NCBI RefSeq assembly: GCF_900015215.1
Contig: NZ_LN555523.1
Location: 606,912 to 670,911 of the forward strand
Length of the DNA: 64,000 nt
Direction of reading: 5' to 3'
From: Romboutsia ilealis
Lineage (GTDB): Bacteria; Bacillota; Clostridia; Peptostreptococcales; Peptostreptococcaceae
Of the stretch, positions 28,336-37,706 are shown one piece after another. Each line of letters opens with the position of its first letter. The first letter of the stretch is position 1. The notes under the pieces are model-generated. The model was given only the letters and a program-made list of their open reading frames with translations, was not told the DNA's origin and searched no databases. The position numbers were made by a program, and so were the translations under genes.

Positions 28336-29341
28336 ACATAAGGCAATAATTAGTATTTTAATAGCAATAATAATAATATGTATTGGAATTTCTATAGGAA
28401 GTTCCAATATTAATTTTTTAGATACATTATCTATATTAGCAAATAAAATATTAAATATTCCATTAAGAGATGGATTAGAACTTAAAAATATTGGGATTGT
28501 TTGGAAACTTAGGTTACCTAGAGTATTGCTTGCATTTTTTGTTGGAGGATGTTTGGCTACGAGTGGTGCAGTGGTTCAGTCGATTTTAAAAAATCAATTA
28601 GCATCACCATATACTTTAGGGGTATCATCAGGTGCATCTTTAGGAGCTGGATTAATTATAGTAACTGGGGTATCTTTACCTATAATCGGAAGTTTTACTC
28701 TTCCATTAATAGGTTTTCTATTTGGTTTAGCAACTGTATATTCAGTTATAACTTTTTCTTCTGTAATAGATAAGACTATGTCAAATAATACAATTATATT
28801 ATCTGGAATGGTATTTTCATTATTTGTAAATGCAATACTTACAACACTTACTGCACTATTTTCAGAAGATATGAAAAGTATAACTCTTTGGCAAATGGGA
28901 AGTTTTTCTATGAAGGGATGGAGTTATGTATATCTTATACTTCCATTTTTAATAATAGGTATGTTAGGGGTAATAAGATTTACTAGAGAAATGGATATAA
29001 TGACATTTGGTGAAGAGCAAGCAAAAGCGACAGGTGTAGAGGTAGAAAGAATAAAACGAAATCTTTTTATTTTTTCTACAGTATTAACTGGTGGGGCAAT
29101 ATCTTTAAGTGGAACTATAGGATTTATAGATTTAATTGCACCTCATGTTGTTAGAAGGGTATTTGGATCAAAGCATAAATATGTAATACCAATGTCTTTT
29201 GTATTTGGAGGATGTTTAATGGTTACATCTGATTTAATTGCTAGAACTGTAGTTGTACCATCAGAACTTCCAGTAGGTGCAGTGACAGCATTAATTGGAG
29301 CTCCATTCTTTGCATATATCTATTTTAAAAATAAAAGGTGA
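28325..29341 (+). CDS. FecCD-family ABC permease
   Basis: A 338-residue permease with about ten membrane segments of the FecCD/BtuC type. Visible signatures are RLPRVLLAFFVGGCLATSGA, LASPYTLGVSSGASLGAG, LTGGAISLSGTIGFIDLIAP and the C-terminal ELPVGAVTALIGAPFFAYI. It pairs as a homodimer with the ATPase encoded next. The start ATG 28325 lies within the end of the binding-protein gene, indicating translational coupling. Confidence 0.88.
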   Translation: MKNKHKAIISILIAIIIICIGISIGSSNINFLDTLSILANKILNIPLRDGLELKNIGIVWKLRLPRVLLAFFVGGCLATSGAVVQSILKNQLASPYTLGVSSGASLGAGLIIVTGVSLPIIGSFTLPLIGFLFGLATVYSVITFSSVIDKTMSNNTIILSGMVFSLFVNAILTTLTALFSEDMKSITLWQMGSFSMKGWSYVYLILPFLIIGMLGVIRFTREMDIMTFGEEQAKATGVEVERIKRNLFIFSTVLTGGAISLSGTIGFIDLIAPHVVRRVFGSKHKYVIPMSFVFGGCLMVTSDLIARTVVVPSELPVGAVTALIGAPFFAYIYFKNKR

Positions 29342-29345
29342 CAGG

Positions 29346-30101
29346 ATGTTAAAAATAAAAGAACTTTATAGTGGTTATAATGGCGTAGATATAATAAAAA
29401 ATATAAATTTACAGGTAAATAGAGGCGAAATTTTATTTATAATAGGTCCTAATGGATGCGGTAAAAGTACATTATTAAAATCCATTGCAAATTTAATAGA
29501 ATATAGAGGTACAATAAAATTTGAGGGTGTAGACTCTAATATACATGTAAGAAAAATTTTTGCACAAAAAGTAGGTTTAATGAGTCAATTATCAGAGATT
29601 CATTTTCCTTATACAGTTTATGAAACTGTATCTCTTGGTAGATATCCATATTTAAAAGGAACTTTTAGTTCATTATCTAAAGAAGATATTAAAATAATTT
29701 TAGAGAGTATAGAGAAAGTTGGATTAATGGATTATAGAGATAAAATGATAACGGAGTTATCTGGAGGTCAAATACAAAGAGTATTTTTAGCTAAGCTATT
29801 TGCTCAAAATCCAGAGATAATACTTCTTGATGAGCCAACTAATCATCTAGATTTTAAATATCAAGTAGAATTATTAGATCATGTAAAAAGATGGGCTAAA
29901 ACTAATAAAAAAATAGTTATAGGAGTTTTGCATGATTTAAATCTAGTACATTACTTTGCTGATAAAGTTATTATGTTAGATAATGGAGAAATTGTATCTG
30001 AAGGAACATCTATGGAAGTACTTAATAATGATAAATTAAAAGATGTATATGATATAGATATAAAAAGCTTTATGAAAAATATATTAAATAAATGGGAATA
30101 A
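29346..30101 (+). CDS. FecE/BtuD-type ABC transporter ATPase
   Basis: A 251-residue ATPase: Walker A GPNGCGKSTLLKS, Q-loop GLMSQLSE, signature LSGGQIQRVFLAKL, Walker B IILLDEPTNHLDF and H-loop VLHDLNLVHYFAD. The PTNHLD Walker B and short length are typical of iron-chelate/cobalamin importers. ATG 29346 is chosen because AGGTGACAGG immediately precedes it; an open extension back to 29295 overlaps the permease and lacks a ribosome binding site. Confidence 0.88.
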   Translation: MLKIKELYSGYNGVDIIKNINLQVNRGEILFIIGPNGCGKSTLLKSIANLIEYRGTIKFEGVDSNIHVRKIFAQKVGLMSQLSEIHFPYTVYETVSLGRYPYLKGTFSSLSKEDIKIILESIEKVGLMDYRDKMITELSGGQIQRVFLAKLFAQNPEIILLDEPTNHLDFKYQVELLDHVKRWAKTNKKIVIGVLHDLNLVHYFADKVIMLDNGEIVSEGTSMEVLNNDKLKDVYDIDIKSFMKNILNKWE

Positions 30102-30103
30102 AT

Positions 30104-30157
30104 AATAAAGGTTATAAATTATAAAATGGAATTTTATAGTTTATAACCTTTATTTTG
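30104..30157 (+). terminator. Terminator of the chelate-transport operon
   Basis: A 15-bp perfect stem AATAAAGGTTATAAA (30104-30118) pairs with 30140-30154, followed by TTG. Confidence 0.85.
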
Positions 30158-30409
30158 TAAATAGCAATAATGTTAAGATATAAACCATATATAATAGAAA
30201 ATTTTATTTTAAAATTAAATTTATATTTAAATACAAATTCTATTAATATACTTTAAGTTTTGAATTAGAAATTAATATGAAGATATAGGCTAGTTTTGAA
30301 CTTAAAAATGAATTTTATGTGAAATTTTTTTTATATATCATTTATACTATGGATAACTTTTATATATTAATATATAATTTTTTTATACAAATTTATGAAA
30401 GGGCGGAAA

Positions 30410-31720
30410 ATGAAAAAATTGGATCATAAAGATAAAACATATTTTAATTATTCTACAGAGGATGGAAAAAATGCACAAGACATTTTAAGAGACAGAATAA
30501 CGCTTGGGGAAAAATCAATATGTGACTATTGTGAAACTGAGAATAATAAAGGTTTATATTGTAAATCTTGTGGTGCATCATTAGATGAGGCAAAAATTGT
30601 AGAAAAAAAACGAAGTATAAAAGCTTTCAAGGTAGATATAAAACCTATATTATTAACATCTGTAACCTCGGTTGCAACACTATTTTTAATCTCTTTAGGA
30701 TTAAAATTATTAATGAGTTTTAATCTTGGAGAATTAATAAATTTTATAAATTCACTACATATAATACTGGGGATAAATTTAGGCACTATAAATTTAAATT
30801 TATCAACTATGATGAATTCAGGAAGTGTTATTATGCATCTAGGAGTATTAGTAATTGCTTTAATTCCTTTACTTGTGCTTTCGTTATATAACGTAATATT
30901 TATAAAAAATAAAAATACTCAAGATCTTTTATATAATTCAGTAGGTGTTGGTGCAACATATGGACTTATGTTAGTAATAATAAGTATATTTTCATCTACA
31001 TCATCTAGTATTTCTCAGATGATGAATTATGGGATATCAGTTGCATATAGCTATAAAATATTGGAGTTATTTTCAAATGGATTTATTTTAGGATTTATAT
31101 CTACTTACTTAATTGGATATAAGAAAAAATATTTTGGGCAAAACATTTATTTAGATATACTTAAGAAGGCTATAAATAGTATATTAATTTTATATGTAGT
31201 AATATTTATAATTCTTTTAGGTCTTTCTATAGTTGATAATAGCTATTTATATGAACTTGGAGTATACAACTACAGTAGAAATAATGCTTTTATACTGAGC
31301 CAGTTAGCATCATATATACTAACATTTGCAAATATTGTACCAACAACAATAGGTAGCAATAAACTATCAATTTTAAGTATAATAAATGGAAATTTATTAT
31401 TTGACACAAAGTTAATGCTTATAGCTATAATATTATTATCATTGTTAGTGCTTATACTTACAGGATATAATTTAAAAAAGAAATTTAAAAATAGCTCGGC
31501 TAATATAGTGTTGATTTTTAGTATTTGTTATTCTATAATTATTGCTATTTTATCATCATTTAGTTCTATATATATAGGAGGAAATATATCCTTATTACAA
31601 ATGAATAACTATTCAGGAAATACATTTATGGGGTCAGGTATATTTACTACATTGATAATATCTATTATATATAGCTATATAATAGTAAAAATAGGATACA
31701 CATTAAGTGATTTTGAATAA
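30410..31720 (+). CDS. Zinc-ribbon polytopic membrane protein of unknown function
   Basis: A 436-residue protein whose first 65 residues are soluble and carry a zinc ribbon: CDYC then CKSCG (C-x2-C...C-x2-C). The rest is a hydrophobic domain with roughly nine to ten membrane segments, rich in Ser/Asn loops. No transporter or enzyme motif is recognised. The start ATG 30410 follows AAAGGGCGG; an earlier ATG at 30395 precedes that site. The next gene also has zinc ribbons and lies 23 bp away, so the two probably form one operon. Confidence 0.7.
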   Translation: MKKLDHKDKTYFNYSTEDGKNAQDILRDRITLGEKSICDYCETENNKGLYCKSCGASLDEAKIVEKKRSIKAFKVDIKPILLTSVTSVATLFLISLGLKLLMSFNLGELINFINSLHIILGINLGTINLNLSTMMNSGSVIMHLGVLVIALIPLLVLSLYNVIFIKNKNTQDLLYNSVGVGATYGLMLVIISIFSSTSSSISQMMNYGISVAYSYKILELFSNGFILGFISTYLIGYKKKYFGQNIYLDILKKAINSILILYVVIFIILLGLSIVDNSYLYELGVYNYSRNNAFILSQLASYILTFANIVPTTIGSNKLSILSIINGNLLFDTKLMLIAIILLSLLVLILTGYNLKKKFKNSSANIVLIFSICYSIIIAILSSFSSIYIGGNISLLQMNNYSGNTFMGSGIFTTLIISIIYSYIIVKIGYTLSDFE

Positions 31721-31743
31721 TCAGAAATGGAGAAGATACTACA

Positions 31744-32166
31744 ATGAAAAATATAAGTGATAAGTTTTTAAGAAATAAAATAGAAAATGAAAAAAATGAT
31801 ATATATATGGAAATAGAAAATGCAAAAATTAAAAAGGCTAACTTATTATTAGATATGGGAATAATGATATATGAAAAAATAAGAAGCGAAATTATAATAG
31901 ATGATAGTTTTGATAATATATGTAATGAAATTTTAGAAATAGATAAGTTAATATATAATAATAATCTAAGAATAAAAACTTTAGAAGAAAAGCCACAGGA
32001 GATAGTATGTGAGTGTGGAAGTGTAATAAATTTTGAAAATAGATTTTGTGGAACTTGCGGTAAGAAAGTAGAAATAGAAGAGGATTATTTAACTGAATGT
32101 ACAAGATGTGATTCATTAAATGAAGAAGACTCTGTTTATTGTGCTTGTTGTGGAATTAAATTATAA
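31744..32166 (+). CDS. Coiled-coil double zinc-ribbon protein
   Basis: A 140-residue protein: a charged, probably coiled-coil N-terminal half (1-80), then two zinc ribbons, CECGS...CGTCG (about 84-108) and CTRCDS...CACCG (about 117-140). Double zinc ribbons of this kind usually mediate protein or nucleic-acid contacts. It follows the zinc-ribbon membrane protein gene and shares the unusual ribbon theme, suggesting that the two proteins work together. Function unknown. Confidence 0.7.
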   Translation: MKNISDKFLRNKIENEKNDIYMEIENAKIKKANLLLDMGIMIYEKIRSEIIIDDSFDNICNEILEIDKLIYNNNLRIKTLEEKPQEIVCECGSVINFENRFCGTCGKKVEIEEDYLTECTRCDSLNEEDSVYCACCGIKL

Positions 32167-32204
32167 TTATATTTTATAAGATAATAATTATATTAACCAA
32201 AGAA

Positions 32205-32244
32205 AAAATAGCTATGTGTAAAATTTGCATATAGCTATTTTCAT
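32205..32244 (+). terminator. Terminator after the zinc-ribbon pair
   Basis: An 11-bp stem AAAATAGCTAT (32205-32215) pairs with 32231-32241, followed by TC; moderate strength. Confidence 0.7.
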
Positions 32245-32344
32245 GCTTAAACAGATTATAATACCTTAAAAATATGGATAACTTCAAAATGTAAGTAATA
32301 TCAATAAATTAGTTTTGAGTGTAAACAGATTTTAAATTACGTAT

Positions 32345-32400
32345 GAAGTCGTTGGCATCATGAAGTGTTTCGCCGACACGTCGCTCAAGCGAAGCGAATT
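32345..32400 (+). repeat. Dispersed GC-rich hairpin repeat, copy 1
   Basis: The 56-bp copy starts GAAGTCGTTGGC, contains TTTCGCCGACACGTCGCTCA and ends AGCGAAGCGAATT. It can form two hairpins: GTTGGC with GCCGAC and TCGCT with AGCGA. It is far richer in GC than the surrounding intergenic DNA. The remainder of this 250-bp gap is AT-rich and holds no recognised gene. Confidence 0.85.
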
Positions 32401-32492
32401 GTTTGTAATGAATTTTATACTTAATTTTAATGAAAAAAATTTTTATATATGATAAACTATAATATAGGATTTTAGATTTATGGAGGGAGAGT

Positions 32493-33356
32493 ATGGCAGA
32501 AAAAGTAGAGAAAAAATATACTAACTTAGAGGATACATTTAGTATAACTATGGAACTTCAAAGACCTCTATTAAAAGATGAAGATGATGAAAATAAAGAA
32601 AAAATTAAACATAGAGAATATAGATTTAAGAAAAATATAAAATTTGGTTTATGTGTATTAGTTGTAATTTTTTTAATGGGGATTATTAATTGGATAGGGA
32701 CAGCTTATAAACCAGGTCAATTAGCACTAGACTCATTAGTTAGTGATGATAAGGTAGAAATAACTGTAGATGGAAATATAACTTTTACACCGAAAGGAAT
32801 AGAAGCAACTAAGGGATTCATATTATATCCTGGAGCAAAGGTAGATGCAAAAGCATATGCACCGTTATGTAGAAAAATAGCAGAAAATGGATATAAAGTA
32901 GTTATACTTGATATGTATTTAAACTTTGCTATGTTATCACCTAATAAAGCTGAGAAAATTATAAAAGAACATGAGAATATAAAATCTTGGGTTGTAGGAG
33001 GTCACTCGCTAGGTGGTGTTGTTGCCTCTAGATTTGCAGTAAATAATACAAATGTAGATGGAGTAGTTCTTCTTGCATCGTATCCATCAAATGATGATCT
33101 TAAACAATTAGGAAAAGATGTAGTTTCTATATGGGGAAGTAAAGATGGGGTTATAAATTTTGCTAATCTTATAGAATCAAAAGAAAAATTACCAAAAGAC
33201 ACAACGTATGTAGAAATAGAAGGTGCAAACCATTCTCAATTTGGTGATTATGGAAAGCAAAAAGGGGACTATGATGCATTAATAAGTGAAGAAAAGCAAT
33301 TAGAGATAACATCAAATAGTATAGTTAAATTACTTGAAAATATAGGAAATAAATAA
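32493..33356 (+). CDS. Membrane-anchored alpha/beta hydrolase
   Basis: A 287-residue protein with a charged cytoplasmic tail (1-50), one membrane segment (about 52-72) and an extracytoplasmic alpha/beta hydrolase domain. The nucleophile elbow is VGGHSLGGVVASRF; the acid is probably in SIWGSKDGVI and the catalytic His in EIEGANHSQFGDYG. The sequence GFILYPGAKVDAKAYAPL forms the oxyanion region. It matches the Abhydrolase_5-like group of small serine hydrolases; substrate unknown. The start follows GGAGGGAG. Confidence 0.85.
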   Translation: MAEKVEKKYTNLEDTFSITMELQRPLLKDEDDENKEKIKHREYRFKKNIKFGLCVLVVIFLMGIINWIGTAYKPGQLALDSLVSDDKVEITVDGNITFTPKGIEATKGFILYPGAKVDAKAYAPLCRKIAENGYKVVILDMYLNFAMLSPNKAEKIIKEHENIKSWVVGGHSLGGVVASRFAVNNTNVDGVVLLASYPSNDDLKQLGKDVVSIWGSKDGVINFANLIESKEKLPKDTTYVEIEGANHSQFGDYGKQKGDYDALISEEKQLEITSNSIVKLLENIGNK

Positions 33357-33380
33357 GCTGCCAAAAGGCAGCTTATTTAA
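33351..33380 (+). terminator. Terminator of the hydrolase gene
   Basis: A 12-bp perfect stem AAATAAGCTGCC (33351-33362) pairs with 33367-33378 across AAAA. The stop codon lies inside the stem. Confidence 0.88.
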
Positions 33381-33429
33381 TATACTAAAGATATATTATT
33401 GATAACCGATAATATAATATTTATTTTGA

Positions 33430-33516
33430 GTAACGGATGTATCCCTAGCGACAGCAAGGATATATAGTTGGCGAAATGAAATGTTTCGCCGACACGTCGT
33501 TCAAGCGAAGCGAATT
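33430..33516 (+). repeat. Dispersed GC-rich hairpin repeat, copy 2
   Basis: The 3' 40 bases (ATGAAATGTTTCGCCGACAC then GTCGTTCAAGCGAAGCGAAT) match copies 1 and 3 almost exactly. The 5' part starts AACGGA like copy 3 but then has a different insert with its own small hairpin TATCC/GGATA. It ends directly at the stop codon of the convergent spoVB-like gene. Confidence 0.85.
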
Positions 33517-35088
33517 TTAAAATCTTTTATATATACTTAAATCATTCCATTCTACACATATTGGTTCGGCTTTAAAGTCTTCAATAAACCATAATATATC
33601 TTTTTTAGTTATACAGCCAGATATTATAAGTAATACTAAATATAATGCCATAGTTAATATTATTTGAATAGAAATATGTAAATTAAAATTAATGTAAGGT
33701 AGACTATATTTTATACAATAGCTAGCTAGAGTTATACAAAATGCAGGCTTTATAATCCAATCAAATAGTCTAAAGTGTATATTAGTAGCCTTTAATAACT
33801 TATGTATACTTAAAGAAGCATTGAGAAGAGTTCCAGCAAATAAAACTATAATAAAACCTTCTATACCTTTTTTAGGTATTAAGTATAGTATTAAAAATAT
33901 TCTTACAGCCATATCAATTAAGTTAAACTTTAATGTACTCATTTGATAATCTAGTGCATTTAAGCTTCCATCGACTATTCGATCTAGATACATAAAAGGT
34001 ATAAGAGGTGCTAATATTTTCATCATTAATCCAACTTGAGTATCATTATATATTGCTAATCCTAATTCATTATAAAATATCATAAATAAGCCTGAGGCAA
34101 ATACGGCAATTAATAATGTGAATTTAAATACTTTAGATATCATATATATAACTCTTTTATGTTGATTAAGTGCATTTGCTTCAGCAATTTCAGGTATTAT
34201 AAGAGTTGAAAATGATGCCAAAAATATTGATGGAAAATTTAAAATAGGAAGAGCCATTCCCTTTATCATACCAAATATAGATAATGATGAAGCTGTCGAA
34301 GAACCGTATTTTCTAAGTGCATCTGGTATTAGCAAGTCTTCAACGGTTTTAAGCCCTGTTTGTATGTAAGAGCTACATGCTATAGGGAAAGATATAGAGA
34401 AAATTTTAAAAAAGCTATATTTGTTATTTCTGCTATATCCGCTTTTATACCCAGATTTTTTTTCAAATAAAAATAATATGCAAAAATAAATAGCAGAAGC
34501 TATATTACCAAGACTAGTTCCAACTGCAATTAAAGTACAAGTAAAGTTTAGACCTTTAGGTAAGCATATTCCCATAAATGAAACAATAATTATCATCATT
34601 GTTCCAACTTCAACTATGTCAGAAGAGATGCTTTTTATTATTTTTCTCATTCCATAAAAATAACCATGGAAGCAAGCGCTAATTCCTATAAATGGTAAAC
34701 TACAAGATAAAATTTTTATAGGTATTATAGCTCTAGAATCACCTATCCATTTGAGCGCTATTATATCTGCGAAATTATAAAATAGTAAAAATGTTGTAGT
34801 ACTAAAAAGTAAGCTATAAAATATTGCTTTTGCTAAAATAGATTTGATATTTTTTATATTAGATCTTCCAAGTTCCTCAGCTATAAGACGAGTGGTTGTG
34901 ACTCTAATTCCGGATATAGCTAATGTGGTTGTCATTATATGTATGCTCATTATAAGTTGATAAAGTCCCATACCTTCTGAACCTATTTTATTAGATAGAT
35001 ATACTCTAAATGACGTACTTACAAATCCTATCATCATTGTTGTAAATGTCAGAATAAATGCATTCATTATTAATTTTTTTCTCTTCAT
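33517..35088 (-). CDS. spoVB: SpoVB-like polysaccharide/lipid flippase
   Basis: A 523-residue MATE/MOP-superfamily flippase with about 14 membrane segments. Segments typical of the SpoVB/MurJ-like group are TLAISGIRVTTTRLIAEELG near the N-terminus and FGMIKGMALPILNFPSIFLA. In Bacillus SpoVB is needed for spore cortex synthesis, probably flipping a lipid-linked precursor. Several paralogues are usual in clostridia, so the exact paralogue is not certain. It is divergent from uvsE; the gap between them holds the perfect palindrome TTCATATATATGAA (35126-35139). Confidence 0.8.
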   Translation of the reverse strand: MKRKKLIMNAFILTFTTMMIGFVSTSFRVYLSNKIGSEGMGLYQLIMSIHIMTTTLAISGIRVTTTRLIAEELGRSNIKNIKSILAKAIFYSLLFSTTTFLLFYNFADIIALKWIGDSRAIIPIKILSCSLPFIGISACFHGYFYGMRKIIKSISSDIVEVGTMMIIIVSFMGICLPKGLNFTCTLIAVGTSLGNIASAIYFCILFLFEKKSGYKSGYSRNNKYSFFKIFSISFPIACSSYIQTGLKTVEDLLIPDALRKYGSSTASSLSIFGMIKGMALPILNFPSIFLASFSTLIIPEIAEANALNQHKRVIYMISKVFKFTLLIAVFASGLFMIFYNELGLAIYNDTQVGLMMKILAPLIPFMYLDRIVDGSLNALDYQMSTLKFNLIDMAVRIFLILYLIPKKGIEGFIIVLFAGTLLNASLSIHKLLKATNIHFRLFDWIIKPAFCITLASYCIKYSLPYINFNLHISIQIILTMALYLVLLIISGCITKKDILWFIEDFKAEPICVEWNDLSIYKRF

Positions 35089-35257
35089 AGTTTTTCTCCT
35101 AATATAAATTGTTTAAAATAGCATGTTCATATATATGAAAAAAAGTTACTAAATATTATTTAAATAAGGATTTTTAACATTGAAGAAAAAATCATATAAA
35201 TATGAATATTAGATAACACTAAAAATACTAATGATTAAACAATAAGGAGAATTTAAA

Positions 35258-36214
35258 ATGATAATAAGATTAGGATATGTAGCAATAGCATTGAATTTAG
35301 GTAAAGTTACATCATCATCTACATTGACATATACAAGATATTTAAAACTAAATAAAGAAGATAGATTAAAAAAGCTTAAGGAAGTAACTTACTCTAATAT
35401 AGAAGCACTTGAAAAAATACTTAGATACAATATAGACAATAATATACATTTTTATAGAATGACATCAAATTTTATACCTTTAGCAACTCATCCTGATGTA
35501 ATGTGGGATTATTTAAAATATTTTAAAAAAGATTTAGAATATATCGGAAAGCTAATAAAAGATAACAACTTAAGAGTGGATGCACATCCAGATCAATTTA
35601 ATGTTATAAATAGCGATAGAGAAAGTGTAGTTGAAAATACTTTAAGAACTCTTAATATGCAGGTTGATTTATTTGAAGCTATGAATTATGAACAGGGAAA
35701 ATTGGTAATACATATAGGTGGTGCTGAAGGAGGAAAGGATATTGCATTAGATAGATTTATAAATAATTTAAAAAATTTTCCTAAAAGAATAACTGATAGA
35801 TTAATACTTGAAAATGATGATAAAACCTTTAATGCAAAAGAAGTACTACAGATTTGTGAAAAGACAAATTTACCAATGGTATTTGATATACATCATCATA
35901 ATTGCAATAATTGTGAAGAAGATATTAAAAGCTTGTTACCACAAATATTTAAGACTTGGGAAGATGAAGAGTTAGTACCTAAGATACATTTTTCAAGTCC
36001 TAGAGAATTTGAAAAAGATAGAAAACATGCAGATTATATAGATGCAAATAGATTTTTAGAATTCATATATAAGGCTAAAGAAAGTGTAAATAAAGATTTT
36101 GATATTATGATTGAAGCTAAGAAAAAAGATATAACTCTTAATATATTAGTTAAAGATTTAAAAAAACTTACTAAAGATATAAAATTTATAGATAGCGCTA
36201 CCTTAGAAATATAG
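35258..36214 (+). CDS. uvsE: UV DNA damage endonuclease
   Basis: A 318-residue UVDE-family TIM-barrel endonuclease that nicks DNA 5' to UV photoproducts. Signature segments are IRLGYVAIALNLGKVTSSST at the N-terminus, FYRMTSNFIPLATHP, VDAHPDQFNVIN, LVIHIGGAEGGK, LENDDKTF and FDIHHHNCN, which hold the metal-binding His, Asp and Glu residues. The length is normal. UvsE in spore-formers supports repair of UV damage. AAGGAGA precedes the ATG. Confidence 0.94.
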   Translation: MIIRLGYVAIALNLGKVTSSSTLTYTRYLKLNKEDRLKKLKEVTYSNIEALEKILRYNIDNNIHFYRMTSNFIPLATHPDVMWDYLKYFKKDLEYIGKLIKDNNLRVDAHPDQFNVINSDRESVVENTLRTLNMQVDLFEAMNYEQGKLVIHIGGAEGGKDIALDRFINNLKNFPKRITDRLILENDDKTFNAKEVLQICEKTNLPMVFDIHHHNCNNCEEDIKSLLPQIFKTWEDEELVPKIHFSSPREFEKDRKHADYIDANRFLEFIYKAKESVNKDFDIMIEAKKKDITLNILVKDLKKLTKDIKFIDSATLEI

Positions 36215-36230
36215 TAAAAATATTTTAGAA

Positions 36231-36293
36231 AAACGATTGCATAAATAAGTTTAACTGTGCTACTATAAAAATATAAACAGTGCAATCGATTGC
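36231..36293 (+). promoter_or_regulatory. Candidate LacI-type operators before the sugar operon
   Basis: A perfect 12-bp palindrome GCAATCGATTGC (36282-36293) with central CG is typical of LacI-family operators. A half-matching ACGATTGC lies at 36233-36240, about 50 bp upstream. The promoter elements TTGCAT and TACTAT lie between the two. The LacI gene downstream is the likely regulator. Confidence 0.65.
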
Positions 36294-36318
36294 TCTGTAA
36301 AGAATAGGGGGATTGTAA

Positions 36319-37638
36319 ATGGGGTTAAAAAGAATATTAAGTTTATTAACTGTAACAGTATTAGTAGGAACAAGTATCGTGGGATGTAGTAGCTCAAATG
36401 GAAAAGATAGCTCAGGGGATGCTTCAGGCGACAAGGTCATAGTAGATATATTCCAATTTAAAGTAGAAGCTAAAGATGCATTAGAAAAAGCGGCAAAAGT
36501 TTATGAGGAAAAAAATCCTAATATAGATATAAATATAGAAACTGTAGGAGGAGGAAACGATTACGGTGCGGCATTAAGATCTAAATTCCAATCAGGTCAA
36601 GAGCCTACTATATTTAATATTGGTGGACCACAAGATGTAGAAGATTGGGCATCAAAATTAGAGGATTTATCAGATCAGCCTTGGGTTGATGATGCATTTG
36701 AGGGGACATTAGGATCAGTAACAGCTGATGAAGGTATATTTGGTATGCCTTTTAATCAAGAAGGATATGGATTTATATATAACAAAGAAATATTTGAAAA
36801 AGCAGGTATTGACCCAGCGACTATAACTTCTTATGAAGCATTAGAAAATGCTGTAAAGACATTAGATTCTAAAAAGGATGAATTAGGGATTGAAGCAGTA
36901 TTTGCAGTTCCAGGAAAAGAAAAATGGGTAACAGGACTTCACTTACTAAATGTTGCATTAGGAAATGAATTTGAAAGTGGAAAGCAAGCTTATGAAGCTA
37001 AGAGTTTAAACTTTACATACAATAAAGAATTAAAAGAATTATTAGATTTACAAACTGACTATGCATTTATGCCAGATGGTAAAAAGGGATCTATAAACTC
37101 TGTTGATTACGCTATGCAAGTAGAGCAAAAATATTCAACTGGTAAAGTAGCTATGGTTCAAATGGGGAACTGGGCATACGGAGGAATAGAAGGCGTAAAT
37201 GCAGATATAGCAGCTAACTCAGGAATATTACCAATGCCTCTTAAGGGAGTTAAAGAAGACTCTATACCAGTAGGTGTTCCGATGTATTGGTCTATAAATA
37301 AAGATGAATCGGATGCAGAAAAAGATGCAGCTAAAGATTTCTTAAACTGGTTATACACTTCTGATGAAGGTAAAGAAATGATAATAAATGACTTTAACTT
37401 CATACCAGCATTTAAAGGATATGAAAGTGATGAATTACAACCAAAAGATCCATTATCAGCGGATGTGTTAAATTATGCTAACAATGGAAAGACTGCACCG
37501 TGGGTATTTATGGGATATCCAAGTGGATGGGGAGAAAATATTGTTGGTGCTGATATACAAAAATATTTAGATGGAAGTATGAGCTGGGAAGACTTAGTTA
37601 AAAATGCTCAAAAAACATGGGCTGAAGAAAGAGAATAA
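36319..37638 (+). CDS. Sugar ABC transporter substrate-binding lipoprotein
   Basis: A 439-residue SBP_bac_1 (MalE-like) protein with a lipoprotein signal ending SIVGCSSS. Typical features are NPNIDINIETVGGGNDYGAA, the EGYGFIYNKEIFEKAGIDP hinge region and the C-terminal SWEDLVKNAQKTW. It would bind the disaccharide or oligosaccharide imported by the two permeases that follow. No ATPase is encoded in the locus, so a shared MsmK/MalK-type ATPase elsewhere is expected. AGGGGGA is the ribosome binding site. Confidence 0.88.
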   Translation: MGLKRILSLLTVTVLVGTSIVGCSSSNGKDSSGDASGDKVIVDIFQFKVEAKDALEKAAKVYEEKNPNIDINIETVGGGNDYGAALRSKFQSGQEPTIFNIGGPQDVEDWASKLEDLSDQPWVDDAFEGTLGSVTADEGIFGMPFNQEGYGFIYNKEIFEKAGIDPATITSYEALENAVKTLDSKKDELGIEAVFAVPGKEKWVTGLHLLNVALGNEFESGKQAYEAKSLNFTYNKELKELLDLQTDYAFMPDGKKGSINSVDYAMQVEQKYSTGKVAMVQMGNWAYGGIEGVNADIAANSGILPMPLKGVKEDSIPVGVPMYWSINKDESDAEKDAAKDFLNWLYTSDEGKEMIINDFNFIPAFKGYESDELQPKDPLSADVLNYANNGKTAPWVFMGYPSGWGENIVGADIQKYLDGSMSWEDLVKNAQKTWAEERE

Positions 37639-37655
37639 TATAATTAATATTTAAA

Positions 37656-37683
37656 ATAGGAAAGTGCACTTGTACTTTCCTAT
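37656..37683 (+). promoter_or_regulatory. Intra-operon hairpin after the binding-protein gene
   Basis: A 10-bp stem ATAGGAAAGT (37656-37665) pairs with 37674-37683, without a long T run. It probably protects the upstream mRNA or causes partial termination. Confidence 0.6.
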
Positions 37684-37706
37684 AATTTTAAAGGGGGGAG
37701 TCACTT

